Source: Novosphingobium sp. ERN07 (GTDB lineage: Bacteria > Pseudomonadota > Alphaproteobacteria > Sphingomonadales > Sphingomonadaceae). From it: a DNA stretch of 64,000 bases. The notes below the pieces were generated by a model. The model was given only the letters and a program-made list of their open reading frames with translations, ran no database searches and was not told the DNA's origin. Position numbers and translations under genes: made by a program. The DNA lies in assembly GCF_012641335.1 (NCBI RefSeq), contig NZ_JABAID010000001.1, positions 558,001-622,000 of the forward strand. The letters run 5' to 3'. Shown in pieces: positions 7,825 to 18,090 of this stretch (position 1 is its first letter; every line of letters begins with the position of its first letter).

Positions 7825-10425
7825 TCAACCATTGGCTTGCGCCTTCAACTGATAGAGCATGTCCAGCGCCTCCCGCGGCGAGAGTGCGTCGATGTCCAGC
7901 CCGTTCAAGCGTTCGCGCAAAGCATCGACCTTCTCCTCTGCCGCCTCGATTGCAGCAGCGAACAGCGGCAGGTCGTCCAGCCCAGCAGCAAGGCCTCCGG
8001 TGGCGGCGCGGCCTTTTTCCAGCTTTTCCAGCACCGATTTGGCGCGCTTGATCACCGGCGCGGGCACGCCTGCCAGCCGGGCCACGGCAAGGCCGTAGGA
8101 CTTGTCTGCCGGGCCTTCTGCCAGTTCGTGCAGCAGCACCAGATCGCCTTTCCACTCCCGCGCGCGGACGTGATGGAGCGACAGCGCGTCGCACGTTTCC
8201 GCCAGCCGGGCGAGTTCGTGGTAATGCGTGGCGAAAAGACAGCGGCACTGGTTGATTGAATGGACCGCTTCGGCCACCGCCCATGCCAGCGCAAGGCCGT
8301 CATACGTGGACGTGCCGCGGCCCACTTCGTCGAGGATCACAAAGCTGCGATCCGTCGCCTGTGAAAGGATGGCGGCGGTTTCCACCATTTCGACCATGAA
8401 GGTGGAGCGTCCGCGCGCAAGATTGTCCGCCGCGCCCACGCGGCTGAACAGACGGTCCACCAGCCCCACCGTCGCGGCCTGCGCGGGCACGAAACCACCC
8501 GCCTGCGCCAGCAGCACGATCAGCGCGTTCTGGCGCAGGAAGGTGGATTTACCGCCCATGTTTGGTCCGCCGACCAGCCAGAGCCGGTCCTGCTGGCCCA
8601 GCGCGCAATCGTTGGCGACGAAGCGCTCGCCCTTGGCCGCTAGCGCGGCTTCCACCACCGGATGCCGCCCGCCCGTGATCTGAAGGCAGGGTTCATCCAC
8701 AACGCGCGGCAAGGCCCAGTTACCTTCCGCAGCGCGTTCGGCCTGACCCGCTGCAACGTCGATCCGGGCAATCGCGCCAGCGGTGGCGGCAATCGCTTCT
8801 TTCGCGCGCACGGCATGGCCGACCAGATCTTCGAAATGCGCTTCTTCTGCCGCCAGCGCATGGCCACCGCTTTCGGCAATGCGGCTGGCTTCCTCGTGCA
8901 GCGCCAGCGCATTGAAGCGCACCGCACCCGCCATCGTCTGGCGATGGGTGAAGCCCGAATCGGGGTGCATCAGCCGGTCGCCGTGCTTTGCCGGAACCTC
9001 GATGAAATAGCCCAGCACCCCGTTGTGCCGGATTTTCAGTGCGGCAATGCCCGTCTCGTCGCGGTACTTGGCCTCCAACGCGGCAATCGCGCGGCGGGCG
9101 TTGCCCGATACGCGGCGCAATTCGTCCAGCCCCGCGTCATAGCCCTCTGCGATATAGCCCCCCTGCGACCGTTCGGTCGGCGGGGCGGGCACCAGCGCGC
9201 GGGCATAGAGATCGGTCAGCGCCCCGTGGCCGGAAAGCGTGGGCAGCAGCGCCACCATCGGTTCGGGCAGATCGCGGCGGGCGCGCAGCATATCGTGCAG
9301 GCGGCGCGCTTCGGACAGGCCATCGCGCAATTGCCCAAGATCGCGCGGGGAGCCACGCCCGGCCACCACGCGGCCCAGCGCGCGGCCCACATCGGGCAGG
9401 GCGCGCAAGACGCCGCGAATATCACCGCGCAGCAGCGGATCGTCGTGCAGCCAGCTTACCAGTTCCAGACGCCGGTTGATGGCGCGCGCATCGGTGAGCG
9501 GGGCCGAAAGGTCTTCGGCCAGCAGCCGCGCGCCTGCGCCGGTCACGCAGCGGTCGATGGCTTCCACCAGCGATCCGCGCCGCGTGCCGGTGGAACTGAC
9601 AAGGATTTCAAGGCTGGCGCGCGTCGCTTCGTCCATCGCCATGTGGGTGCCCGCTTCGCGCGCCACAGGTGGCAGAAGCAAAGGCAGCGCGCCACGCCCC
9701 ACATGGTCAAGATAGGTGATCAGCCCGCCTGCAGCCGCCAGCATGGCGCGGGTGAACTGGCCGAAACCATCCAGCGTGGAGACGCCGTGCAGCGCTTTCA
9801 GTCGCGTCTCGCCCTCGTCGCTGGAGAACGACCGATTCGGGCGGGCCACGCAATCGACCGGGGCCAATTCCCACGAATCAGAGGCCACCACCTCGCTCGC
9901 GCCCAGCCGTGCCAGCGCCGCACCCATCTGGTCGGGACTGCATTCCTCCAGTTCCATTCGGCCTGTCGAAATGTCACAGGCAGCAAGGCCGATGACCCCG
10001 CGCACATCGCACACAGCGGCCAGCACATTGGCGCGGCGCGGTTCGAGCAGGGCTTCTTCGGTCAGCGTGCCTGCGGTTACGAAGCGCACGATATCGCGCG
10101 CGACCAGTGCCTTGGAACCCCCGCGTTTCCTGGCTTCTTCGGGCGTTTCCACCTGTTCGGCAATGGCCACGCGGCACCCGGCCTTGATCAGGCGGGCGAG
10201 GTAGCCTTCCGCCGAATGGACCGGCACGCCGCACATCGGGATCGGCGCACCGCCGTGTTCGCCCCGGCTGGTCAGCGCAATGTCGAGCACTTGCGCGGCG
10301 ATCTTCGCGTCATCGAAAAACAGCTCGAAGAAATCGCCCATGCGATAGAACAGCAGGCAGTCAGCGGCCTGCTCTTTGAGCGCAAGATATTGCGCCATCA
10401 TCGGAGTTGGGGCATTAGGCGTCAC
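7825..10425 (-). CDS. mutS: DNA mismatch repair ATPase MutS
   Basis: MutS recognises mismatches and small loops and recruits MutL. The GTG at 10425 gives 866 residues beginning VTPNAPTPMMAQYLALKEQ, in line with alphaproteobacterial homologues; longer frames add nonconserved sequence. The mismatch-wedge Phe-x-Glu is present in GDFFELFFDDA near residue 35. The C-terminal ATPase has Walker A GPNMGGKSTF, Walker B/D-loop DEVGRGTSTYDG, and the signature region around RSTFMVEMVET. The gene is monocistronic, with divergent transcription from a membrane-protein gene. No mutL lies in the window. Confidence 0.98.
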   Translation of the reverse strand: MTPNAPTPMMAQYLALKEQAADCLLFYRMGDFFELFFDDAKIAAQVLDIALTSRGEHGGAPIPMCGVPVHSAEGYLARLIKAGCRVAIAEQVETPEEARKRGGSKALVARDIVRFVTAGTLTEEALLEPRRANVLAAVCDVRGVIGLAACDISTGRMELEECSPDQMGAALARLGASEVVASDSWELAPVDCVARPNRSFSSDEGETRLKALHGVSTLDGFGQFTRAMLAAAGGLITYLDHVGRGALPLLLPPVAREAGTHMAMDEATRASLEILVSSTGTRRGSLVEAIDRCVTGAGARLLAEDLSAPLTDARAINRRLELVSWLHDDPLLRGDIRGVLRALPDVGRALGRVVAGRGSPRDLGQLRDGLSEARRLHDMLRARRDLPEPMVALLPTLSGHGALTDLYARALVPAPPTERSQGGYIAEGYDAGLDELRRVSGNARRAIAALEAKYRDETGIAALKIRHNGVLGYFIEVPAKHGDRLMHPDSGFTHRQTMAGAVRFNALALHEEASRIAESGGHALAAEEAHFEDLVGHAVRAKEAIAATAGAIARIDVAAGQAERAAEGNWALPRVVDEPCLQITGGRHPVVEAALAAKGERFVANDCALGQQDRLWLVGGPNMGGKSTFLRQNALIVLLAQAGGFVPAQAATVGLVDRLFSRVGAADNLARGRSTFMVEMVETAAILSQATDRSFVILDEVGRGTSTYDGLALAWAVAEAVHSINQCRCLFATHYHELARLAETCDALSLHHVRAREWKGDLVLLHELAEGPADKSYGLAVARLAGVPAPVIKRAKSVLEKLEKGRAATGGLAAGLDDLPLFAAAIEAAEEKVDALRERLNGLDIDALSPREALDMLYQLKAQANG

Positions 10426-10535
10426 GCGGAGGTGGCTAGACCAGCCGCGCGTGTTTCTCAAACCATCGAAGCTGGATATCCGCAACTGCGCGCCCTGATG
10501 GCACGGCAAGCGGGTCATGTTGGGGTAAGCAGAGT

Positions 10536-12182
10536 TTGACGCAAGTCCGCGAAAAGAGCTGGATTGCCGCCGTAAAGGCGCTGTGGGCACAGGCCGGGGC
10601 GCTGCCGTGGCTGTCCGGTCCGGGCATCCTGATCGGCGTTCTGCTGGTCTGTGCGCCTTTCGCGCTGGTCGAAGTTCCGCCGCTGATCGACGTGCCGGGT
10701 CACATGGGCGCCGCCGCGATCGAGGCGGCTGGCCCCGGCAATCCGCTGGAACAATACTTCACGTGGAAATGGGTGTTCACGCTGAATATCGGCGGTGGCG
10801 TGCTGATGAAGGTCTTGGGCGCGCAGTTCGGCATCCTTGCCGCCGGATGGTGGAGCACGGTGCTGGCGACAGGCCTGTTCGCAGGTGGCTGTCTGTGGAC
10901 CATACGCATGTTGAACCCCAAGGGCGGGCACGCGGCGGCATGGTCGCTGATGTTCGTGTTCAGCTTCCCGCTGCTGACCGGTTTCCTGAACTACATCCTT
11001 GCCACGGGCCTTTCGCTGACCGCGTTCGGGGCCTCGCTCTGGCTTGAACAGAAAAACCCCCGCGCGCGCGCCACGATGCTGATCATCGCGCAGCCGGTTG
11101 CCATGCTGTGCCATGCCATCGGCGGGCTGTTGCTGGCGCTGCTGGTGGGCGCGCACGCATTTGGCCGCGCGATGGATGAGCTGCCCGCAGGGTGGCGCTG
11201 GCGTGACCTGACGAATCGGCAGTGGCTGGCCACGCTGGACTGGAAGGCCATCGGCCTGCGTCTGTGGCAGGCCTGCTGGCCGCTGCTGGCCACGGTCATC
11301 ACCATCGTGCTGTGGAAGGCGTTTTCGCCGCCGGTAAAGAGCATGAACATATGGCGCTGGGACCAGAAGGCATGGTCCTTTGTCCTCACCCTGCGTGATC
11401 AGTCGAAGCTGCTGGATTTCGGCACATCGATCATCGCAGGCCTGTTGGTTTTGGTCGGGCCGCTGCTGGGTGCAAAGTGGCGCTGGCGGCAGGGCTTGCC
11501 CGCGCTGACGGTGTTTCTGCTGTTTCTTGCCATTCCCAGCGATATCAATGGATCGTCGTTCGTCGACATCCGGCTGCTGCCAGTGGCGGCGATGCTCGGC
11601 CTTGGCCTTCAGGACTGGAGCGGCGCGCGCCGCCCGGAATGGGCAAAGGCGGTGGCCTATCTCGGCATGGCGCTGCTGGCCGTGCGGCTCACCGTCACGG
11701 CGTGGAGCTTCAATGGCTACGCCGAAGATTACAACAAGCAGCTTTCCGCGCTTACGCATGTCGAACCCGGCAGCCGCGTGCTGGCCTTTGTGGAGCACTC
11801 GTGCCTTGATGAATCGTGGCGCAACACTCGCCGCGATCACCTTGCCAGCCTTGCCAGCCTCTATCGGCAGGCGTGGGTGAACGATAACTGGGCCGTGCCC
11901 GGCCTGCACATGATCGTGCCGCGTTTCCGTCCCGGCCGCAATTTTACGGCTGATCCTTCGGAATTTGTCTGGTCGCGCCGCTGTGCCGGTGGCTGGCGGC
12001 GCACGGTCGATACCGCGCTGCGTGCCGCGCCGATTGAACGGGTGGACTATGTGTGGCTGATCGACACCGGCCTGCCGCAGCGTGGCGATCCGCGCCTGCA
12101 ACTGGTCTGGCAGGAAGGCCGCAGCCTGCTGTTCAAGGTCCGCCGTCTGGGTATTCCCACGTGGAAGCCACAGGAGCTGTAA
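10536..12182 (+). CDS. Large polytopic membrane protein, possible GT-C-type glycosyltransferase
   Basis: The frame starts at a TTG (MTQVREKSW). The 548-residue product has about ten hydrophobic helices followed by a soluble C-terminal region of about 170 residues rich in Arg and Trp. The first periplasmic loop carries acidic residues (PPLIDVPGHMG), a position where GT-C transferases keep a catalytic Asp. The overall plan, multiple helices then a periplasmic tail, also fits that class. No nucleotide-sugar or lipid-carrier motif is diagnostic, so this is only a structural guess. The gene is alone, divergent from mutS. Confidence 0.7.
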   Translation: MTQVREKSWIAAVKALWAQAGALPWLSGPGILIGVLLVCAPFALVEVPPLIDVPGHMGAAAIEAAGPGNPLEQYFTWKWVFTLNIGGGVLMKVLGAQFGILAAGWWSTVLATGLFAGGCLWTIRMLNPKGGHAAAWSLMFVFSFPLLTGFLNYILATGLSLTAFGASLWLEQKNPRARATMLIIAQPVAMLCHAIGGLLLALLVGAHAFGRAMDELPAGWRWRDLTNRQWLATLDWKAIGLRLWQACWPLLATVITIVLWKAFSPPVKSMNIWRWDQKAWSFVLTLRDQSKLLDFGTSIIAGLLVLVGPLLGAKWRWRQGLPALTVFLLFLAIPSDINGSSFVDIRLLPVAAMLGLGLQDWSGARRPEWAKAVAYLGMALLAVRLTVTAWSFNGYAEDYNKQLSALTHVEPGSRVLAFVEHSCLDESWRNTRRDHLASLASLYRQAWVNDNWAVPGLHMIVPRFRPGRNFTADPSEFVWSRRCAGGWRRTVDTALRAAPIERVDYVWLIDTGLPQRGDPRLQLVWQEGRSLLFKVRRLGIPTWKPQEL

Positions 12183-12314
12183 ATCGGTCTATTGATCGCG
12201 CCGATATGTTCGTGCCGCAAATGCAGCCTATCCGCGCCTTGACGTAGCGGCAAAGACCATACAGGGCCTTTAATCGAAATCCGACCACTCACGCCGACTA
12301 CTCACGGGGGTATT

Positions 12315-14579
12315 ATGTCCGAGGAAAGCAACGTCCGTTTCACCGAACGCGAGGCGCTTTTCTACCATAACACCATAAGGCCCGGTAAGATCGAGATCAT
12401 CGCCAGCAAACCGATGGCGACGCAGCGCGATCTCAGCCTTGCCTATTCACCCGGCGTTGCGGTGCCGGTCCGGGCCATCGCGGAAGATCCTTCGACTGCT
12501 TATGATTACACCGCCAAGGGCAACCTCGTTGCGGTGATTTCCAACGGCACCGCCATTCTTGGTCTTGGCAATCTGGGCGCGCTCGCGTCAAAGCCGGTGA
12601 TGGAAGGCAAGGCTGTGCTGTTCAAGCGCTTTGCCGACGTCGATTCCATCGACATCGAACTCGCCACCGAAGACCCTGACGCCTTCATTGAAGCAGTCGC
12701 GCTGATGGAGCCCAGCTTTGGCGGGATCAACCTTGAAGACATCAAGGCTCCCGAATGCTTCATCATCGAACAGGCGCTGAAAGAGCGCCTGAAGATCCCG
12801 ATCATGCACGATGACCAGCATGGTACGGCGATCATTTCCGCCGCTGGCCTACTCAACGCCTGCTACCTCACGGGGCGCGAGCTCGAAGATGTGAAGGTCG
12901 TGGTCAACGGCGCGGGCGCGGCAGCCATTGCCTGCACCGCGCTGATCAAGGCGATGGGCGTGCGGCACAACAACGTGATCATGTGCGACCGGTCCGGCGT
13001 GATCTATCGCGGTCGCGAATCCGGCATGGACCAGTGGAAAAGCGCGCACGCAGTTGATACATCGGCCCGCAGCCTTGAAGACGCGCTCGATGGCGCAGAC
13101 ATCTTCCTCGGTCTGTCCGCAGCCGGTGCCCTTCGGCCCGATTGGGTGACGAAGATGGCCCCGCAGCCGATCATCTTCGCGATGGCCAACCCGGACCCGG
13201 AAATCACCCCGCCTGATGCCAAGGCCGTGCGCCCCGATTGCATCGTCGCCACCGGGCGTTCGGACTATCCGAACCAGGTCAACAACGTGCTAGGCTTCCC
13301 CTTCATCTTCCGCGGCGCGCTGGATGTTCAGGCAACCGCGATCAACGAAGAGATGAAGATCGCCGCCGCCGAAGCCATTGCCAAGCTGGCGCGCGAGCCG
13401 GTGCCCGAAGAAGTGGCCGCCGCATACGGCATCAACCACACTTTCGGCCTCGATTACATCATCCCCGCGCCCTTCGATCCCCGCCTGATGGAAGTCGTGT
13501 CATCCGCCGTGGCGCAGGCCGCGATGGATTCGGGCGTTGCGCAGAAGCCCATCGAGGATATGGACGCCTATCGCACCAGTTTGAAGGCGCGGTTGAACCC
13601 GACCACCTCGGTGCTGACCAACGTTTTTGCAAAGGCCAAGACCGATCCCAAGCGCGTCGTCTTTGCCGAGGCGGAGAACGAAGTGGTGCTGCGCGCCGCA
13701 ATCCAGTTCAAGGATTTCGGCTATGGCACCCCGGTGCTGGTAGGCCGCACGCAGGGCGTGCTCGACAAGTTGACCGAACTGGGCGTCAGCGATCCATCAT
13801 CCTATGAAATCCACAACTCCGCTGTCTCGCCACTGGTGCCCGAGATGGTCGAATATCTCTACAAGCAGCTTCAGCGTCGCGGCTATCTGGAACGCGATGT
13901 TAAGCGCATGGTCAATCAGGACCGCAACGTCTTCGCCTCGCTGCTCGTCGCGTTGGGCCACGGCGATGCGCTGATCACCGGCATGACCCGCACTTTCGCG
14001 CAGTCGATGAAGGAAGTGCGCCGGGTGCTGCATCCCAAGCCTGGGCACCTGCCTTTCGGCATTCACCTGATGGTCGCCAAGAACTATACCGTGTTCCTGG
14101 CCGATACGACCGTGAACGAGCGTCCCTCGGCTGAAGACCTTGCCCACATCGCCAAGGAAACCGCCGCCGTCGCACGCCGCATGGGCCACGAACCGCGCGT
14201 GGCGTTCCTGTCCTATGCCACGTTCGGCAACCCTTATGGCCGCTGGCTCGATTCGATCCGTGGCGCTGTGGCGATCCTCGACGCCGAAGACCCCGGCTTC
14301 GAATACGAAGGGGAAATGGCTCCCGATGCGGCCCTGAACCCCAAGGTCATGGCCAACTATCCGTTCTGCCGCCTGTCCGGCCCTGCCAATGTGCTGATCA
14401 TGCCCGGCCTGCAATCGGCCAATATCTCGGCCAAACTGCTGCGCGAACTCGCGGGCAACGCGGTGATCGGCCCGATGCTGCTCGGCATGGAAAAGCCCGT
14501 GCAGATCGCGCCGATGACTTCGCTTGCGCCCGATATCCTGACGCTGGCCGTGCTGGCGGCTGCGGGCGTGGTCGGCTGA
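12315..14579 (+). CDS. maeB: NADP-dependent malic enzyme with phosphotransacetylase-like tail
   Basis: The 754-residue hybrid malic enzyme converts malate to pyruvate and CO2. The N-terminal catalytic half (about 1-420) has SLAYSPGVAVP, the metal/substrate segment IMHDDQHGTAI and the nucleotide loop VVNGAGAAAIA. From about residue 440 there is a phosphotransacetylase-like domain (KRVVFAEAENEVVLRAA ... GMTRTFAQSMKEVRRVLHP), which in this family is regulatory, binding acetyl-CoA, and not catalytic. A GGGGG ribosome site precedes the ATG. A bidirectional terminator follows. The enzyme feeds pyruvate and NADPH and complements pyk further right. Confidence 0.96.
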   Translation: MSEESNVRFTEREALFYHNTIRPGKIEIIASKPMATQRDLSLAYSPGVAVPVRAIAEDPSTAYDYTAKGNLVAVISNGTAILGLGNLGALASKPVMEGKAVLFKRFADVDSIDIELATEDPDAFIEAVALMEPSFGGINLEDIKAPECFIIEQALKERLKIPIMHDDQHGTAIISAAGLLNACYLTGRELEDVKVVVNGAGAAAIACTALIKAMGVRHNNVIMCDRSGVIYRGRESGMDQWKSAHAVDTSARSLEDALDGADIFLGLSAAGALRPDWVTKMAPQPIIFAMANPDPEITPPDAKAVRPDCIVATGRSDYPNQVNNVLGFPFIFRGALDVQATAINEEMKIAAAEAIAKLAREPVPEEVAAAYGINHTFGLDYIIPAPFDPRLMEVVSSAVAQAAMDSGVAQKPIEDMDAYRTSLKARLNPTTSVLTNVFAKAKTDPKRVVFAEAENEVVLRAAIQFKDFGYGTPVLVGRTQGVLDKLTELGVSDPSSYEIHNSAVSPLVPEMVEYLYKQLQRRGYLERDVKRMVNQDRNVFASLLVALGHGDALITGMTRTFAQSMKEVRRVLHPKPGHLPFGIHLMVAKNYTVFLADTTVNERPSAEDLAHIAKETAAVARRMGHEPRVAFLSYATFGNPYGRWLDSIRGAVAILDAEDPGFEYEGEMAPDAALNPKVMANYPFCRLSGPANVLIMPGLQSANISAKLLRELAGNAVIGPMLLGMEKPVQIAPMTSLAPDILTLAVLAAAGVVG

Positions 14580-14679
14580 ACTACAACTGTTCCGTAGCGC
14601 CCCCGCGAAGGCGGGGGCCTCGGTGGTGTGACGAAACGCAACATTTAGCCGACTGAGACCCCCCGCCTGCGTGGAGCCG

Positions 14680-14717
14680 AAAAAAGGCGCTGGTTCGGCA
14701 GAACCAGCGCCTTTTTT
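14680..14717. terminator. Bidirectional rho-independent terminator
   Basis: Perfect 17-nt arms (AAAAAAGGCGCTGGTTC at 14680-14696 and its complement at 14701-14717) enclose a GGCA loop. The A-run on one side and T-run on the other make it functional in both directions. It ends maeB from the left and ppa from the right. Confidence 0.92.
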
Positions 14718-14735
14718 AAGATCAGGCGAAACGCT

Positions 14736-15275
14736 TCAGCCCGCCTTGGCGGCCTTTGCGCGCTCAATCGCTTCAAGTGTGATCTGGCGGGCGTCTTCTG
14801 CGCCGCCCCAAGTGCCCACGCGCACCCACTTGTCCTTTTCCAGATCCTTGTAGTGCGTGAAGAAGTGTTCGATCTGCTGCAGCACGATTTCGGGCAGATC
14901 TTCGCGTTCCTTCACGTCCGAATAGTACGGGAAGGTCGAATCGACCGGCACGCAGACCAGCTTTTCGTCGCCGCCATGTTCGTCTTCAAGGTTCAGCACC
15001 GCAATCGGGCGCGCGCGCACGACCGAACCGGCCACGAAGGGCGAACGGGCGATCACCAGCGCGTCCAGCGGATCGCCATCGGGCGAAAGCGTGTGCGGCA
15101 CGAAGCCGTAGTTTGCGGGATAGCGCATCGGCGTGTGCAGGATACGGTCGACGAACAGCGCGCCCGATGCCTTGTCGAATTCGTACTTCACCGGTTCACC
15201 GCCAACGGGAACTTCGATGATGACGTTCAGGCTTTCCGGTGGATTGTCACCGGTGGGAATCATGTCGATGCGCAT
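14736..15275 (-). CDS. ppa: Inorganic pyrophosphatase
   Basis: This soluble family I pyrophosphatase of 179 residues is the usual bacterial length. The metal-binding signature DGDPLDA and the active-site stretches EFDKASGALFVDR, MRYPANYGFVPHT and DVKEREDLP are present in the expected order. It hydrolyses the PPi released by tRNA charging, nucleotide polymerisation and SAM synthesis. The gene is single, with a strong shared terminator downstream. Confidence 0.97.
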   Translation of the reverse strand: MRIDMIPTGDNPPESLNVIIEVPVGGEPVKYEFDKASGALFVDRILHTPMRYPANYGFVPHTLSPDGDPLDALVIARSPFVAGSVVRARPIAVLNLEDEHGGDEKLVCVPVDSTFPYYSDVKEREDLPEIVLQQIEHFFTHYKDLEKDKWVRVGTWGGAEDARQITLEAIERAKAAKAG

Positions 15276-15373
15276 CTTGGCCCCTGTTCATTGGGTGGAG
15301 AGAACGCGCTGCCCCTAGCGAAGCCGCTTGTGCGTCGCAACAAGACTTATGGCGAAACGCCCTTTACTCCCGA

Positions 15374-16024
15374 TTACCCCAAGGCATTGATGGTGAATGC
15401 GATCACGCCAATGTTGAATATGAAGGCAGCGAAAGAATGCGCCGTCGCTATGCGGCGAATGCTCTTGCTGGTTATCTCGGTGTCGGATGTCTGGAAGGTC
15501 ATGCCTAGCGTGAAGCTGAAATAGATGAAGTCGAGATAATCAGGCGTTGTGGTGCCGGGGAAATCGATGCCGCCCGTATCCTTGCCATCGCGCGAAGAAT
15601 AAAAGAGGTGCGCATAATGCAGCGCATAGACGGTGTTGGCAAAAAGCCACGTCAGCAACAGGGTGCCGACGAGTTTGACCATCGCCATGCGGTTGCCCGC
15701 CGAAGCGGGCGGCAACTCGCCCGAGATTGCCGCCAGTACCACCATCGTCACGACAGTAGTGATGATCAGTACGAGCAGGCGATTGGCGTCATTGTTGGCA
15801 GCATGGCGGCGGATGCTGGCGGTATTGGCATCGCGCAGCAGCGGCAGTATCGACGTCAGAAATACCGCTGCGGCAAGATCGAAACTCATCGCCGCCGCAT
15901 CGGCAAGGCTTTCTGCTCCCGGCAATTGCCAATAACCGATGAAACCGGCCACCAGCAGCGTCAGGAACACGATGAAGCGCGGTGGAGCCAGCCGGTTTCC
16001 CAGCCCGCTGCCACCGCGCGCCAT
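15374..16024 (-). CDS. DUF1345 family membrane protein
   Basis: The 216-residue protein has about five membrane segments. The family signature appears in the second half: NTVYALHYAHLFY, GIDFPGTTTPDYLDFIYFSFTLGMTFQTSDTEIT, IRRIATAHSFAAFIFN. The TSD-E-T/S stretch after a long helix resembles the pore region of potassium-channel-like folds, but no function is proven for DUF1345. It is 5 nt downstream of the M61 peptidase gene and so probably co-transcribed with it. Confidence 0.88.
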   Translation of the reverse strand: MARGGSGLGNRLAPPRFIVFLTLLVAGFIGYWQLPGAESLADAAAMSFDLAAAVFLTSILPLLRDANTASIRRHAANNDANRLLVLIITTVVTMVVLAAISGELPPASAGNRMAMVKLVGTLLLTWLFANTVYALHYAHLFYSSRDGKDTGGIDFPGTTTPDYLDFIYFSFTLGMTFQTSDTEITSKSIRRIATAHSFAAFIFNIGVIAFTINALG

Positions 16025-16029
16025 TACGC

Positions 16030-17988
16030 TTACTTCGCCTTCTTTGCCGCAGCGCCGGGGCGCTTGGGTTCGAACAGCAGGTCCAGCCCGGTTGGGGCCT
16101 TGCCCGGTGCCACACGCTCAAGCCACGGGTAGCGCAGGCCATCCTTGTAATCGATGCGGATCGTGTCGAAGCGGCTGCCGCGCTTGACCAGCAGGTCCAG
16201 CGGCGTCCCCTTTTCACCCTTGGCTGCGGTGATCGCCTTCTTCAGCGCATCGGCATCATAGGCCACGCCGTTCACCGCCATGATCTGCGCGCCGGTCACG
16301 ATTCCTGCGTTGAAAGCGGGGCTGTCCCAGCGCGAACCGGTGACTTTGCCTTCCTTGTCGATCGAAAGGCCGATTGAATTGGCAAGGCTCAGCGTCTTGC
16401 TGAAATCGCCCGCAGCCTTGGCATAGGGGTTCGGCTCTTCCTTCCACACCAGCTTGTAGCCGCCCTTTTCGATCCCGTTTAGCGGTGCGGGCTGGCCCGG
16501 CTGGTTGATGCGGGTATCGATCAGCTTGGCCCAGTCATAGGGGTAGAGCGCGTTCAGCTTGGTCACGATCTCGTCCACCTCGAACGGGATCTGGCCCCAG
16601 TCGCCGGGATTCATGCCGAAGAATGCCTTGGCGAAATCGTCGATGGACTTCTTGCCGCCGGTGCCTTCCCGCAGGATCTGGTCGATCTCCAGCCACACCA
16701 GCGCGCCTTCGGTGTAGTAATCCTCGTTGCGGGCAAGCGAGGAATAGGGCTTGGGCTTGCGCGAGGCGAAGACCGGATCGAACCCGGTATCTTCGACCGA
16801 ACGCCATTCGCGCCCAGGCTGCTGGGTATAGCCGCCTGCCCACTGCGCCAGCATTCCCAGCACCATGTCCTTGCCCTGCAAGCCCGAACGCCCCGCCAGC
16901 ACAAGGCCCCAGAATTGGTCCTGCCCTTCATAGGTCCACAGCAGGTCACCCTGCATCGGCTGGCGATAATCGGGCGTCCACAGCCGTGCCGGGCGGCGGA
17001 ACTTGCCCGACCACGAATGCGCATATTCGTGGGGCAGCAGGTTGCGGTCCCACTCCTGCTTGTCCCACTCGGTGAAGGCTTCCGGCTCAAGCTGGTTCTC
17101 GCTCGACCGGTGATGTTCCAGCCCGATGCCGCCGATCTTGTCGGACAGCGCGAGCAGGAATTCGTAATGGTCGAAATGGTTTGCGCCGAACGCCAGCTTC
17201 GCTTCGTCCACCAGCGCGGAGTGCGCCGCGATATATTCCGGCTTGGCCTCAAGCTGTTCGGCCTTGTCGGCCACGACATTCAGCGTGACCTTCTGCCCCA
17301 GATCCCACTTCTTAAAGTACTTGCCCGCAAATATCGGGGAATCGACCAGCGTTTCGTAGTCCGTTTCGGCCCATGTCGCGCGGTTGCCGGTCATGCTCAT
17401 GCCGTCCAGCGCGGTGGCGGGCGTCCAGCCCTGCGGCAGGGTCACGCTCGGCTTCACCTTGATCCGACGCACGTAATGGCCTGCGGGATAAAGGCTCATC
17501 TTCTCCCATTGCAGGTTCAGCATTTCGGGCGTCATCGTGATCCGCCCTTCGTTCGATGCGAGCGGCGAGGTGTGGATGAACTTGGCGGTCACCGCCTTTG
17601 CGCCAGCGGGCAGCATGACGTGGAAGGCATAGACTTCCACCCGATCACGCTTCCATTCCACCGGCTTGCCATCGACAAAGAACTGCACGCCTACCAGTTC
17701 GGCCAGCGGCCCGCGCGGGCCGTGGTTGCCGGGCAGCCATTGCGGGAACAGCAGTGTCAGCTCTTTCGCGCCATCGGCTACGGGGATCACCTGCGTCACG
17801 CGATAGGCGCGGCGCATGGTATCGGACGCATCGATATCCAGCGTCATCGTGCCAGGATAGGCCACATCCTGCGCATCGGGCACGGTCTGCGTGATCGGCA
17901 CGGCCATCGGCGCGGAGTTGGCGGCAAGCGCCTGAGTGGACACGGAAAGGGCGAGGAGGAGCGGGGCAACCGCGAGTTTCTTCAGCAT
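16030..17988 (-). CDS. M61 family glycyl aminopeptidase with PDZ domain, secreted
   Basis: The 652-residue protein has an N-terminal Sec signal ([23 protein letters not shown]). An N-terminal beta domain follows, then a zinc metallopeptidase core with HEYAH around residue 319 and a downstream glutamate region. A PDZ domain at about residues 545-630 ([14 protein letters not shown] ... [21 protein letters not shown]) completes the M61 layout. The characterised relative in Sphingomonas capsulata is a glycyl aminopeptidase; a periplasmic role in clipping Gly or Ala ends is inferred from that. Upstream of the DUF1345 gene. Confidence 0.92.
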   Translation of the reverse strand: MLKKLAVAPLLLALSVSTQALAANSAPMAVPITQTVPDAQDVAYPGTMTLDIDASDTMRRAYRVTQVIPVADGAKELTLLFPQWLPGNHGPRGPLAELVGVQFFVDGKPVEWKRDRVEVYAFHVMLPAGAKAVTAKFIHTSPLASNEGRITMTPEMLNLQWEKMSLYPAGHYVRRIKVKPSVTLPQGWTPATALDGMSMTGNRATWAETDYETLVDSPIFAGKYFKKWDLGQKVTLNVVADKAEQLEAKPEYIAAHSALVDEAKLAFGANHFDHYEFLLALSDKIGGIGLEHHRSSENQLEPEAFTEWDKQEWDRNLLPHEYAHSWSGKFRRPARLWTPDYRQPMQGDLLWTYEGQDQFWGLVLAGRSGLQGKDMVLGMLAQWAGGYTQQPGREWRSVEDTGFDPVFASRKPKPYSSLARNEDYYTEGALVWLEIDQILREGTGGKKSIDDFAKAFFGMNPGDWGQIPFEVDEIVTKLNALYPYDWAKLIDTRINQPGQPAPLNGIEKGGYKLVWKEEPNPYAKAAGDFSKTLSLANSIGLSIDKEGKVTGSRWDSPAFNAGIVTGAQIMAVNGVAYDADALKKAITAAKGEKGTPLDLLVKRGSRFDTIRIDYKDGLRYPWLERVAPGKAPTGLDLLFEPKRPGAAAKKAK

Positions 17989-18090
17989 GGGGCCAGTTCA
18001 TGGCCCGAAGCGGTCACATTCGCAACCATTGCGCTCCGCCTTTTTCTGACCGCTTCCCGTTTCCGCACTTTCCGGCTAATCGCGCGCACC

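Noticed and set aside
8662-10539. 625-codon plus-strand open frame opposite mutS
   Set aside because: Shadow of mutS, which has every family motif.
10515-12101. Long minus-strand open frame opposite the membrane protein at 10536
   Set aside because: Composition is typical of antisense shadow (Gln/Arg/His-rich), no domain is seen and no ribosome site; the plus strand has coherent membrane helices.
14601-14640. CCCCCGCGAAGGCGGGGG hairpin after maeB as another CGTCATTCCCGC repeat
   Set aside because: Only the short inner palindrome and a GTGACGAAA tail are shared; the second arm is missing, so it is at most a fragment.
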